Positions 26,428 through 34,762 of a DNA stretch of 45,303 bases are shown here, in pieces. Numbering within the stretch: the first letter of the stretch is position 1; each line of letters opens with the position of its first letter. Under the pieces are notes generated by a model, which saw nothing but the letters and a program-made list of their open reading frames with translations, made no database searches and was not told where the DNA came from. The DNA is taken from the NCBI RefSeq assembly GCF_014648515.1, contig NZ_BMRG01000024.1, positions 284 through 45,586 on the forward strand. Reading direction: 5' to 3'. The DNA is from Saccharothrix coeruleofusca. GTDB taxonomy: Bacteria; Actinomycetota; Actinomycetes; Mycobacteriales; Pseudonocardiaceae. A program made the position numbers and the translations under genes.

Positions 26428-26768
26428 CCGCGAGTCGAACGCTCAGACACCCCGAATTCAACATTCGCGCACCCCGACCCGCGCTTCCGCACCCCGACTC
26501 ACACTCTCGCGGCCTCGACCCGCGCTTGTCGCGCCCCAGCCCGCGCCCGCTTCCGTGCCTCGGGTGGTAGTTACCGGCCCTCCCGACCCCGCCGGGTGGT
26601 ACTTGCCGACGCACCAGGGGGGCGCGCGGAGCGCGCGCAGCGGGACGGCGCGACCCGCCGTCCTTGGCGACCTGCCGCGCGGCGAGCGCACGCCCTTGAC
26701 CCGCTCCGAACGTAGAACTCGGGGGTCCTGAGCGTTCGACTCGCGGTACCTGAGCGTTCGACTCGCGG
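26428..26768 (+). repeat. dispersed intergenic element, copy 2 (complete)
   Basis: Left end: the inverted 19-mer CCGCGAGTCGAACGCTCAG at 26428-26446. Interior: a module CGGGTGGTACTTGCCGACG at 26593-26611, followed by a GCGCGC-GGA-GCGCGC hairpin (26622-26636) and GCAGCGGGA. Right end: two tandem 19-mers CTGAGCGTTCGACTCGCGG at 26728-26746 and 26750-26768, separated by TAC. Order and orientation match copy 3 at 34763-35025, and the left 200 bases match copy 1 at the window start in reverse. It encodes no transposase, and target-site duplications were not identified. Confidence 0.85.
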
Positions 26769-26820
26769 GGAGGGGGCGCACGGTGACGGAAGTCGCACGA
26801 AGGGCTGAGTTCGTCCGTTC

Positions 26821-26849
26821 GCGGGTACGCAACACCAGTCTGTACCCGC
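26821..26849 (+). promoter_or_regulatory. leader hairpin before mscS
   Basis: GCGGGTAC (26821-26828) pairs with GTACCCGC (26842-26849) across a 13-base loop, just ahead of AAAAAGGAGG and the GTG start. It could be an operator or an RNA hairpin that sets the start of the leader. Confidence 0.4.
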
Positions 26850-26867
26850 AAAAAGGAGGTGCCACAC

Positions 26868-28007
26868 GTGCCCGCCCCCGTCACGGCGATCCTCACGTTC
26901 GCCGGATCGGTGCTGATCGCACTGCTCGTCGTCGCCTCGGTGCACCGGGTGGTCGCCCGCATCGGGCACCGGTCCGCCCTGTTCGCGGGCATCGCCCAGC
27001 ACCTGCACCGGCCCGCGCTGGTGGTGGCCGTGCTGGTGGCCGTCCAGTTCTCGCTGGGGGTGGTCGCGCACGGCGACTGGCGACCGGTCGCGCTGCACGT
27101 GGTCGGGATAGCGCTGATCCTGGCCGGGGCCTGGCTGCTGGCGGCGCTGCTGGTGGTCATCGAGGACGCGACGCTGGCCCGCATCCGGGTCGACGTCTCC
27201 GACAACCGGCACGCCCGGCGCGTGCACACCCAGATCACCCTGGTCCGCCGGGTCACCGTGGTGGTGGTCGGCGTGCTGGCCGCCTCCGCCGTGCTGATGA
27301 CCTTCCCCAGCGCCCGCGCGGCGGGCACGTCGCTGCTGGCCTCGGCCGGTGTCATCGGCGCCATCGCGGCGCTGGCCGCGCAGTCCCTGCTGGGCAACGT
27401 CTTCGCGGGCGTGCAGATCGCGTTCAGCGACGCGCTGCGGCTGGACGACGTGGTGATCGTGGAGAAGGAGTGGGGGCGCATCGAGGACATCACGCTGACC
27501 TACGTCGTGGTGCACCTGTGGGACGACCGGCGGCTGATCCTGCCCACCTCCTACTTCCTGCGCACCCCGTTCCAGAACTGGACCCGCACCCAGTCCGCGC
27601 TGCTGGGCACGGTGGAGCTGGACGTGGACTGGACCGTGCCGGTGGAGGACATGCGCCAGGAGCTGCGGCGGGTGCTGGAGGGCAGCGACCTGTGGGACGG
27701 CCGGGTCTCGGTGCTGCAGGTGACCGAGGCGGTCAACGCCTTCGTGCGGGTCCGCGCGCTGGTCTCGGCCAGCGACGCGGGGCACCTGTGGGACCTGCGG
27801 TGCCTGGTGCGCGAGCACTTGGTGAACTGGCTGCGGCAGCACCACCCGGCCGCGTTGCCGCAGGTGCGGCTGCGGGAGCTGCCGCGCACGGCGGGCCGGA
27901 CGACCAACGGGGCGGTCAGCTCCGGCGACAACCGGGTCTTCGGCGACAGCCCGGACGGCGAGGAGCGGGTGCAGGCGTTCAGCGGCCCCGACCAGCAGCG
28001 CGGGTGA
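26868..28007 (+). CDS. MscS family small-conductance mechanosensitive channel
   Basis: A 379-residue membrane protein. GTG 26868 was chosen because AAGGAGG lies seven bases upstream; a GTG at 26859 would overlap it. Five hydrophobic spans are visible: about 5-27, 48-65, 74-98, 124-144 and 155-180. The last, SLLASAGVIGAIAALAAQSL then LGNVFAGVQIAF, is the Gly/Ala-rich pore helix. The cytoplasmic part follows with LRLDDVV and the conserved TPFQNWTRT. It releases solutes under hypo-osmotic shock. The C-terminal ~45 residues are charged and variable. It is followed after 41 bases by the propeptide-like lipoprotein gene, and the two may be co-transcribed. Confidence 0.93.
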   Translation: MPAPVTAILTFAGSVLIALLVVASVHRVVARIGHRSALFAGIAQHLHRPALVVAVLVAVQFSLGVVAHGDWRPVALHVVGIALILAGAWLLAALLVVIEDATLARIRVDVSDNRHARRVHTQITLVRRVTVVVVGVLAASAVLMTFPSARAAGTSLLASAGVIGAIAALAAQSLLGNVFAGVQIAFSDALRLDDVVIVEKEWGRIEDITLTYVVVHLWDDRRLILPTSYFLRTPFQNWTRTQSALLGTVELDVDWTVPVEDMRQELRRVLEGSDLWDGRVSVLQVTEAVNAFVRVRALVSASDAGHLWDLRCLVREHLVNWLRQHHPAALPQVRLRELPRTAGRTTNGAVSSGDNRVFGDSPDGEERVQAFSGPDQQRG

Positions 28008-28048
28008 GCCCGTGCAACCCGCACGCGCGGACCGTCCGTCCTGGGGAC

Positions 28049-28459
28049 GTGCGGAAGCTGCTGGTGGTGGGGTGCCTGGTGCTCGCGGGCTGCGGCGCGC
28101 GGGCGGAACACGCGGGTGAGGCGCCGGTCGCCGTCCCGCCCGCGTGGAGCGGGACGGCCACGTCGAAGGTGGAGGTGCCGGTGCCGCAGCTGAGCCCGGA
28201 GGGCAAGGAAGCGCTCACGCGGGCGCGACGCGACGGGGCGGACTCGGTGGTGCTGCTGCTGTCCACCGCGCCGGGCGCGACCGAGCGGGTCGCCGCGCGA
28301 CTGCGCGACCTGGGCGCTTCGGTCGAGGCGTCGGACGCGACCGTCGGCTACGTGCGGGCGTCCGTGCCGCTGGAGGCCGTCCAGCGCGCCACCACCGTCG
28401 ACGGGGTGAGCCGGGTGGACGTGGACGAACCCGTCGACCGGGTCGAGCCGACCCCCTAG
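28049..28459 (+). CDS. lipoprotein resembling a subtilase propeptide
   Basis: A 136-residue protein starting at GTG 28049. It has a lipoprotein signal MRKLLVVGCLVLAGC with the lipobox LAGC (lipidated Cys15). Residues about 48-130 align with the propeptide of the convergent S8 protease encoded just downstream: both have L..A...G...V.LL, then A..L..LG..VE followed by V.Y....SVP, and finally A....V..VDVD..V. Propeptides of this class fold subtilases and inhibit them. A free, membrane-anchored version could act as protease inhibitor or chaperone at the cell surface. The homology is seen by eye; the function is inferred. Confidence 0.75.
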   Translation: MRKLLVVGCLVLAGCGARAEHAGEAPVAVPPAWSGTATSKVEVPVPQLSPEGKEALTRARRDGADSVVLLLSTAPGATERVAARLRDLGASVEASDATVGYVRASVPLEAVQRATTVDGVSRVDVDEPVDRVEPTP

Positions 28460-28467
28460 AACGGCGA

Positions 28468-28498
28468 CGGGGCCACCTCCGCGAAGGAGGTGGCCCCG
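28468..28498. terminator. bidirectional terminator lipoprotein / subtilase
   Basis: A 13-bp perfect stem (28468-28480 with 28486-28498) and a GCGAA loop between the convergent stops at 28459 and 28517. Confidence 0.8.
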
Positions 28499-28516
28499 CT
28501 CATGCCCAACCGGTCG

Positions 28517-31500
28517 TCACACGACGTTCTCGACGATCACGACGCCACGACCGACCACGACGTTCTCCGCGGTCTGCACGGTCAGCTCGCCGCGCAGCAC
28601 GCGGCCCGCGCCCGCCTGGCCGTTGGCGGTCACCGTGCCGGGCACCGTCCAGGACGCGCCCGGCGTGCGCTCGGCGTTGGTGTCGGTCACCGACACCGCG
28701 CCCAGGCTCGGCGCGACGTAGACGTCGACGTAGTCGTACTCCGTGGTGCCCGCGGGCACCTCGAAGCCCTCGACCTGCACCCTCCACGCGCCCGGTGCCG
28801 GGTTGGCCACCGAGGTCGACTCCTCGGAGTCGCCGTCGGCCTGCTGGGCCGCCAGCACGCAGGTGCCGGTGGTGCAGTTGAACAGCGCCAGGTCCAGGTC
28901 CGCGCCGACGTCGGCGGGCTTGCCGATGGTGGCGCTGAGCGAGGTCGCCCCCGCCGGGACCACCACGTCGAACGTCTGCGACGCCCCGTCGGCGACGCTG
29001 GGCCGGGCGGTGCGGGCGCTGCCCAGCGGGCCGCCGACCAGGCGGCCGTTGAACGACGCCAGCGCGTTGCTGACGGTGTAGCCGCGCTCGACGGGGGTGC
29101 CCGCGGTGGCCGACGCGATCACGTCGGGGTTCGGGCTGATCGCGGTGCCCAGCACCGAGGCGGTCACCGAGTACGGCGCCGAGTCGGCGTCGGAGGTTCG
29201 CCGGGCGTCGACCACGATCTCCCACAGGCCCGGCAGCGGGTTGGTCACCGTGCGGCTGGTGGGCGTGCCGCCCGCGCAGCCCGCGCCCGCGTCGGGGTTG
29301 TAGCAGCTGGTGGAGCCGGTGGTGTCGAACGGCGTGCCGTACGGGTCGAAGCGCAGGAACCGCACCTGGCCCTTGCCCTTCTCCGCGCCGCCCGCGACCA
29401 TGTCGACCTTCAGCGCGCTGGTGCCCGCGGGCACGTTCACGAAGAAGCTCTGCGACTGGTTGCGCGCGATGCTGCCGGTCTTGGTGGCGGTGAACTTGCC
29501 CGCGGCGGTGAACTCGGCACCGGCGAAGACGGTGTTGAGGGTGAACAGGTCCACGCCCGGCGTGGCGGGGTTGTCCAGCTTCAGCACCGCCGAGTGCGCG
29601 CCCGCGGTCCTGGGCCGCACCTTGACGTCGAACTTCACCGGCGTGTTCAGCGGCAGGCTGACCAGCGACTTGGCCGAGAAGGTGCCGTCGTTGCCGTCCC
29701 AGTCGACCAGGAACTGCTGGTTGCGGTTCGGGCCGGTGGTGCGGGTGAGGGTGTAGGTGCGGGTGTACTCGCGGCCGACGGTCACGCCCTCGCGGTCGTG
29801 GATGCCCACGCCGGTGTCGGGGGTGGCCAGCAGGTTCGACAGCGCGGTGCGCACCGGCACCGAGGCGGTCACCGACTGCGGCTGCGGGCCGCGGTCCAGC
29901 AGCGACCACGCGCGCTTGACGTCGAACAGGCCCGCGCCCTGCTCGTAGGCGCCCAGGGTGGACACCCAGTCCGCGCCGGACTGGATGGCGTTGCGCAGCG
30001 CGGCGGCGTTGGGCCGCTCACCGCCGTGCTTGGCCTTGTAGGCGCTGACCAGCAGCGCGGCCGCGCCGGTCGCCTGCGGGGCGGCCATCGAGGTGCCGTT
30101 GAGCATGGCGTAGCCCGCGGGCAGCTCGTAGGTGCCCGGCACCGGGCCGGGGGTCTGCCACTGCGGCACGGTCGAGATCGCCGAGCCGGGCGCGACGATG
30201 TTCGGCTTGAACCCGCCGTCCTCGCGCGGGCCGCGCGAGGAGAAGCCGTGCAGGCTCTCCGCCTGCTTGGTGACCGAGCCGTAGTTGGCCAGCCAGGTCT
30301 CCTTGGTGATGTAGGAGCCGACGCTGACCGCGTCGGTGGCCACCGAGGGGTCGCCGACGGTGTTCGCGCCCGCGCCGCTGTTGCCCGCCGAGATGAACAG
30401 CTGCACGTTGTACTCGGCGATGGTGCGGTTGTAGAGCTCCGCGCGGGCGTTGTTGCCGTCGTTGAGCGCGGGCAGGCCGCCGATGGAGATGTTGACCACG
30501 TCGGCGCCGTTGCGGGCGGCGTAGAGCACGCCGTCGATCAGGCCGCTGGAGGTGCACGACGGGGTGGACAGGCAGACCTTGACCGCCATCAGCTTCGCGC
30601 CGGGGGCCGCGCCCGCCATCTTGCCGCCGAACAGCTTGTGCGCCGCGGTGATGCCCGCGACGTGGGTGCCGTGCGCGCTGCCCGCGATGCCGATGTTGAC
30701 GTACGGGGTGCCGCCGTTGTCGTAGACGGACTTGTCCGTCTGCACCACGAAGGCCACGGTGTCCAGCACCGGCGTGGCCGGGTTGTCCACGCCGAAGTGG
30801 CCGACGTCCTTCTTGTACTTGTAGTCCAGCATCGCGGCCTGGTCGGTGAAGTCGCCGTCCAGGTCCGCGTCCACCCGGACCTGCTTGGTGGAGATGTCCT
30901 GGAGCACGCCGAAGGTGTCCGCGCGGTCGCCGTCGCGGTTGATGTCGCCGCCGGTCTCGCTGTTGGCCAGGCCCAGGTCGCCCCCGCTCTCGCGGAAGGT
31001 GCCGAAGCTGTAGGGGCCGCCGGTGGCGGGCGCCTTGTAGGTGACGCCGCCGACGGTGAACGAGCCGGTGTGGCGGCCGGACATGGCCACCCAGGTGCCG
31101 TCGCCGGAGTTGGTGGCGTTGGCGTTGTACCAGTCGACGACCTTGCGCTCACCGGTGGTGGTGGTCGCCAGCGCCGGGTGGTCCAGGTCGACCCCGCTGT
31201 CCAGGATGGCGATGGTGGTGCCGCGGCCGTCCCACTTGGCGTGCTCGTCGGTGAACTGCGCCGCGTTGGTGTCCTGGGTCGGCATGTAGGGGTTCTTCTT
31301 GGGCGTCCTGGCGTCGGGCGCCTTCTGCGGCAGCGGGGTGACCGCGCCGTCCGGGCGCGGGTCGTCCAGCGCCACCAGGCCGTCGACGTCCACGGCGTTG
31401 ACCGAGGCCAGCTTCGCGGCCTTCTCGGCCTTGTCGCGCGGCACGGAGACCTTCAGGTACTCGACGTCGCGCTCGGTGGACTCGACCACGCCGCCCAGCG

Positions 31501-31765
31501 CCTTGAGGTCGTCGGCGGCGGCGTCGAGCCTGCCCTCCTCGGCCGCGACCAGCAGGGTGACGTTGGGCCTGCCCGCCTGCTCGGCCTCGGCCAGGCGGGC
31601 GAGGTCCTGCTTGTCGAGCTGCTTGTCAGCGGGGGCGGGGGAGCCCTGGGGGGCCTCCTGCGCGGCGGCCGGAGCGGCGGCGAAGCCGAACCCCGAGGTG
31701 CCCAGCACGGCGGCCAGCACGGCCGCACTGGTCCGGTGTCTCCACCGGTTTCCCGAGTTGATCAC
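28517..31765 (-). CDS. secreted S8 subtilisin-like serine peptidase, multidomain
   Basis: A 1082-residue protein. GTG 31765 was chosen because a signal peptide follows (RTSAAVLAAVLGTSGFGFAA, to about residue 35) and GAAGGG lies upstream. Residues about 50-135 are the inhibitor/chaperone propeptide (VTLLVAAEEGRL, VEYLKVSVPRDKAE, NAVDVDGLV). The catalytic domain has D189 (AILDSGVDLDHPAL), H364 (GSAHGTHVAG), oxyanion N461 (ISAGNSGAG) and S558 (LNGTSMAAPQATGAAAL), with a ~110-residue insertion between Asp and His. The C-terminal ~450 residues are several beta-sandwich segments, some like the bacterial pre-peptidase C-terminal type. It is probably a nutrient or developmental protease. It is convergent with the propeptide-like lipoprotein gene. 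Confidence 0.95.
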   Translation of the reverse strand: MINSGNRWRHRTSAAVLAAVLGTSGFGFAAAPAAAQEAPQGSPAPADKQLDKQDLARLAEAEQAGRPNVTLLVAAEEGRLDAAADDLKALGGVVESTERDVEYLKVSVPRDKAEKAAKLASVNAVDVDGLVALDDPRPDGAVTPLPQKAPDARTPKKNPYMPTQDTNAAQFTDEHAKWDGRGTTIAILDSGVDLDHPALATTTTGERKVVDWYNANATNSGDGTWVAMSGRHTGSFTVGGVTYKAPATGGPYSFGTFRESGGDLGLANSETGGDINRDGDRADTFGVLQDISTKQVRVDADLDGDFTDQAAMLDYKYKKDVGHFGVDNPATPVLDTVAFVVQTDKSVYDNGGTPYVNIGIAGSAHGTHVAGITAAHKLFGGKMAGAAPGAKLMAVKVCLSTPSCTSSGLIDGVLYAARNGADVVNISIGGLPALNDGNNARAELYNRTIAEYNVQLFISAGNSGAGANTVGDPSVATDAVSVGSYITKETWLANYGSVTKQAESLHGFSSRGPREDGGFKPNIVAPGSAISTVPQWQTPGPVPGTYELPAGYAMLNGTSMAAPQATGAAALLVSAYKAKHGGERPNAAALRNAIQSGADWVSTLGAYEQGAGLFDVKRAWSLLDRGPQPQSVTASVPVRTALSNLLATPDTGVGIHDREGVTVGREYTRTYTLTRTTGPNRNQQFLVDWDGNDGTFSAKSLVSLPLNTPVKFDVKVRPRTAGAHSAVLKLDNPATPGVDLFTLNTVFAGAEFTAAGKFTATKTGSIARNQSQSFFVNVPAGTSALKVDMVAGGAEKGKGQVRFLRFDPYGTPFDTTGSTSCYNPDAGAGCAGGTPTSRTVTNPLPGLWEIVVDARRTSDADSAPYSVTASVLGTAISPNPDVIASATAGTPVERGYTVSNALASFNGRLVGGPLGSARTARPSVADGASQTFDVVVPAGATSLSATIGKPADVGADLDLALFNCTTGTCVLAAQQADGDSEESTSVANPAPGAWRVQVEGFEVPAGTTEYDYVDVYVAPSLGAVSVTDTNAERTPGASWTVPGTVTANGQAGAGRVLRGELTVQTAENVVVGRGVVIVENVV

Positions 31766-31953
31766 GGCGCAAAACCCTTCGTGGGGAAAGATTGGCGCAA
31801 GCACATCTCCCCGCACCGGCTCCGACAATCGTGCGAACAGCCCAAGGAAGAAATCCACATTGGACCGAAAGGGCTATTGCGCGAGCACGCCGGAAATGCC
31901 GCGGAATCGCCGGAGGGCCGCGACAGGTCAAGTCAAGAGACGACCAGCCGGTA

Positions 31954-31970
31954 TGTCAACCTCTGTCAAC
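31954..31970. promoter_or_regulatory. TGTCAAC direct repeats between divergent genes
   Basis: TGTCAAC at 31954-31960 and 31964-31970, ten bases apart (one helical turn), lie between the protease and the coiled-coil gene. GGTCAAGTCAAG occurs about 20 bases upstream. It is a possible activator box; no regulator could be named. Confidence 0.25.
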
Positions 31971-32022
31971 GGTGAACCGCGTGATCGCGGCCGCACCGGC
32001 TAACGAATCGCCCGCGCACCCG

Positions 32023-32853
32023 ATGTCGAGCACACTGGTCGGCATTGTGGAGCCCGCGCCGATCGACCGGATAGCCGACGAGCTGTACGCCCTGCCGCCG
32101 GTCCGCTTCACCGCGACCAGGGACGCCCGCGCCCGCGAGGCCGCCGCGCTGGGCGACCGCGCGCTGGCCGAGCGGGTGGCCGCGCTGCGCAAGCCGACGC
32201 GGGCCGCGTGGGCGCTGAACCTGCTCGCCCGCGAGGCCGCCGACGACCTGGCCGAGGCCGCCGAACTGGGCGGGCTGCTGCGCGCCGCCCAGGAGGAGCT
32301 GCGCGGCGGCGCGCTGCGGGAGCTGGGCGAGCGCAGGCGGGTCGTGCTGGGCGAGCTGGTGCGTCGGGCGGAGGAGCTGGCCGTCGCCGCCGGGCACCCG
32401 CTGGGCCCGGACGCGGTGCAGCAGGTGCGCACCACCCTGACCTCGGCGCTGGTGGACGCGGTGCTGGCGGCGCGGATCAGGGCCGGGCGGCTGGTGCGGC
32501 CGGTGGAGCGGTCCGGGTTCGGGCCGGAGCCCACCGGCGGCGCGCCCGTGCGCGACGACCTGGCGCCGCGCCGCGAGCAGCGGCGGGAGCGGTCGCTCAT
32601 GCGGGCGCGGGAGGACGTGGTCGCGGCCCAGGACGGGCTCCGGCACGCGGAGTCGGCCGTCACCGAGGCCGAGGGCGTGCTGGCCGAGCGCCAGGAGCGC
32701 GCCGCCGAGCTGCGCGCGGAGCTGCGCCGGGCGCAGCGGGACGAGCACGAGGCGGCGACGCGGGCGGAGCGCGCCCGACGCCGCGCGGAGATGGCGCGGA
32801 ACAAGCTGGAACGCGCCCGCGAACGGCTGTCCGAGCTGCGGGGTGATGCCTGA
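32023..32853 (+). CDS. coiled-coil protein of unknown function
   Basis: About 276 residues from ATG 32023; GTG 31981 and GTG 32047 are alternatives and no start has a clear Shine-Dalgarno. The N-terminal half has ELYALPPVRFTATRDARARE and LRKPTRAAWALNLLAREAAD, a pattern seen in actinobacterial hypothetical proteins of this type. From about residue 180 to the end it is a long Arg/Glu/Ala-rich coiled coil (heptad-like segments such as AEGVLAERQERAAELRAELR). There is no signal peptide or membrane span. No function is assigned. It is divergent from the subtilase gene. Confidence 0.75.
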   Translation: MSSTLVGIVEPAPIDRIADELYALPPVRFTATRDARAREAAALGDRALAERVAALRKPTRAAWALNLLAREAADDLAEAAELGGLLRAAQEELRGGALRELGERRRVVLGELVRRAEELAVAAGHPLGPDAVQQVRTTLTSALVDAVLAARIRAGRLVRPVERSGFGPEPTGGAPVRDDLAPRREQRRERSLMRAREDVVAAQDGLRHAESAVTEAEGVLAERQERAAELRAELRRAQRDEHEAATRAERARRRAEMARNKLERARERLSELRGDA

Positions 32854-33008
32854 CACGCCGGGAACACCCATCCGACACCACCCGTTCTACTAGTGGTCGG
32901 CGAGCGGACGCCGCGCCCGACGTCAGGCCCGCCGGGTTCTCTTCCCCCCAGGAACCCGAGCGGCACCTCTCCCCGAGACGTTGCCGGTGCGCCCGCACAC
33001 GCCCGACC

Positions 33009-33053
33009 GCCGTCGGCCGAACGGAACCTCCCCCCATCCGGACGGCCGACGGC
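33009..33053. promoter_or_regulatory. inverted repeat upstream of flavoprotein gene
   Basis: GCCGTCGGCCG (33009-33019) pairs perfectly with CGGCCGACGGC (33043-33053) across 23 bases, ending about 20 bases before the presumed -35. It is either the terminator of the coiled-coil gene or an operator. Confidence 0.4.
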
Positions 33054-33070
33054 CCCATTACATGAAATCT

Positions 33071-33099
33071 TTTCAGATTCGACCTCGCCGCTCTAGACT
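33071..33099 (+). promoter_or_regulatory. promoter of flavoprotein gene, probably leaderless
   Basis: TTTCAG (33071-33076) and TAGACT (33094-33099) with a 17-base spacer, in an AT-rich island. The ATG at 33106 is only six bases past the -10 and lacks a Shine-Dalgarno, so transcription probably starts at or near the ATG. Confidence 0.45.
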
Positions 33100-33105
33100 C
33101 GCCCG

Positions 33106-34758
33106 ATGGCACAGGACGCAGATGTCATCGTCGTCGGCGCGGGTCTCGCAGGGCTGGTCGCCACCTCCGAACTGGTGGCCGCCGGCCGCAAGGTGATCCT
33201 GGTCGACCAGGAGCCCGAAGCCTCGCTCGGCGGCCAGGCGTTCTGGTCCTTCGGCGGGTTGTTCCTGGTCAACAGCCCCGAGCAGCGGCGGCTGCGGGTC
33301 AAGGACTCCGCCGAGCTGGCACTGCAGGACTGGCTGGGCTCGGCCGCGTTCGACCGCGACGTCGACGCCTGGCCGCGCAAGTGGGCCGAGGCCTACGTCG
33401 ACTTCGCCTCCGGTGAGAAGCGCGCCTGGCTGCACGCGCTGGGCGTGCGGTGGTTCCCGCTGGTCCAGTGGGCCGAGCGCGGCGGGTACCTGGCCTCCGG
33501 GCACGGCAACTCGGTGCCCCGCTTCCACGTCACCTGGGGCACCGGGCCGGGGCTGGTCGAGCCGTTCGAGCGGCGGGTGCGCGAGGGCGTCGAGCGCGGC
33601 CTGGTCACCCTGCGGTTCCGGCACCGCGTGACGTCCCTGCTCACCACCGGCGGCGTCGTCGACGGCGTGGCGGGCGACGTGCTGGCCGCCGACCCGGCCG
33701 AGCGCGGAGCGCCCAGCTCCCGCACCGCCGAGGGCGCGTTCGAGCTGCGAGCCCAAGCCGTGGTGGTCACCTCCGGCGGCATCGGCGGCAACCACGAGAT
33801 GGTCCGCCGCAACTGGCCCGCGCGCCTGGGCACACCGCCCGCGCGGATGCTCTCCGGCGTGCCCGACCACGTGGACGGCAAGATGCTCCAGGTGGTCTCC
33901 TCGGCGGGCGGGGAGATCATCAACGAGGACCGGATGTGGCACTACCCGGAGGGCATCGCCAACTACGCGCCCATCTGGAGCGCGCACGGCATCCGCATCC
34001 TGCCCGGCCCGTCGTCGCTGTGGCTGGACGCCACCGGCGCCCGGCTGCCCATCCCGCTGTTCCCCGGCTTCGACGCGCTGGGCGCGCTGGAGCACATCGT
34101 CAAGACCGGGTACTCGCACTCCTGGTTCCTGCTCAACCAGCGCATCATCGGCAAGGAGTTCGCGCTCTCCGGCTCGGAGCAGAACCCCGACCTCACCGGC
34201 AAGGACGTCCGCCAGGTGCTCCGCCGCGCGCTGCCCGGCGCGGTGGCCCCGGTCGAGGCGTTCGCCCGCAAGTCCCCGGAGTTCATCTTCGGCTCGTCCG
34301 TGGCCGAGGTCGTCGCCGGGATGAACGCCCTGGTCGGCGAGGACCTGGTGGACCCGGTGGCGCTGGAGCGCCTGGTGGTCGAGCGGGACCGCCAGGTGCT
34401 GTCCGGGTTGGGCAAGGACATGCAGGTCAACGCCATGCGCGAGGCGCGGCACTTCCTGACCGACAAGCTGATGCGGGTGGTCGAGCCGCACCCGCTGCTG
34501 GACCCCAAGGCCGGTCCGCTGATCGCCGTGCGCCTGTCCGTGCTGACCCGCAAGACCCTCGGCGGCCTGCACACCGACCTGTCGTCGCGGGTGCTGCGCG
34601 CGGACGGCACCCCCCTGCCCGGCGTCTACGCGGCGGGCGAGGCGGCCGGTTTCGGCGGCGGTGGCGTCCACGGCTACCGGGCCTTGGAGGGCACCTTCCT
34701 CGGCGGCTGCCTGTTCTCCGGCCGCGTAGCCGGCCGCGCCGTCGCCGCAGCCCTCTAA
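33106..34758 (+). CDS. FAD-binding dehydrogenase, KstD / fumarate-reductase-like
   Basis: A 550-residue flavoprotein. The N-terminal dinucleotide motif DVIVVGAGLAGLVATSELV (GxGxxG) is followed by VDQEPEASLGGQAFWSFGGL. VVVTSGGIGGNHEMVRRNWP and the C-terminal PGVYAAGEAAGFGGGGVHGY then RALEGTFLGG complete the FAD site. The overall layout matches the actinobacterial 'FAD-binding dehydrogenase' group within the 3-ketosteroid-delta1-dehydrogenase/fumarate-reductase flavoprotein superfamily. The substrate is unknown, and steroid genes are absent nearby. It is cytosolic. Its stop is followed after four bases by the left end of the dispersed repeat, copy 3. Confidence 0.9.
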   Translation: MAQDADVIVVGAGLAGLVATSELVAAGRKVILVDQEPEASLGGQAFWSFGGLFLVNSPEQRRLRVKDSAELALQDWLGSAAFDRDVDAWPRKWAEAYVDFASGEKRAWLHALGVRWFPLVQWAERGGYLASGHGNSVPRFHVTWGTGPGLVEPFERRVREGVERGLVTLRFRHRVTSLLTTGGVVDGVAGDVLAADPAERGAPSSRTAEGAFELRAQAVVVTSGGIGGNHEMVRRNWPARLGTPPARMLSGVPDHVDGKMLQVVSSAGGEIINEDRMWHYPEGIANYAPIWSAHGIRILPGPSSLWLDATGARLPIPLFPGFDALGALEHIVKTGYSHSWFLLNQRIIGKEFALSGSEQNPDLTGKDVRQVLRRALPGAVAPVEAFARKSPEFIFGSSVAEVVAGMNALVGEDLVDPVALERLVVERDRQVLSGLGKDMQVNAMREARHFLTDKLMRVVEPHPLLDPKAGPLIAVRLSVLTRKTLGGLHTDLSSRVLRADGTPLPGVYAAGEAAGFGGGGVHGYRALEGTFLGGCLFSGRVAGRAVAAAL

Positions 34759-34762
34759 CCCC

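Larger units (their letters stand above)
26292..26867. other. repeat-filled intergenic region recD2 / mscS
   Basis: A 576-base gap between divergent genes. It contains the complete copy 2 of the dispersed element (26428-26768) and, close to the MscS start, a leader hairpin (26821-26849). The first ~100 bases (26292-26400) are a C-rich strand with CCCCC tracts and no visible gene. No reading frame here has a recognisable domain; those present are made of repeat translations such as RESNAQ and ASTTR. Confidence 0.7.

Noticed and set aside
26428-26768. CRISPR-like reading of the repeated 19-mers
   Set aside because: Repeats are in both orientations, with unequal and very short or very long spacers and no cas genes.
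28490-31975. Long plus-strand open frame of about 1160 codons
   Set aside because: It is fully antisense to the subtilase gene, which has a complete catalytic triad, signal peptide and family structure. The frame is Val/Gly/Arg/His-rich and has no domains, a usual by-product of high GC.
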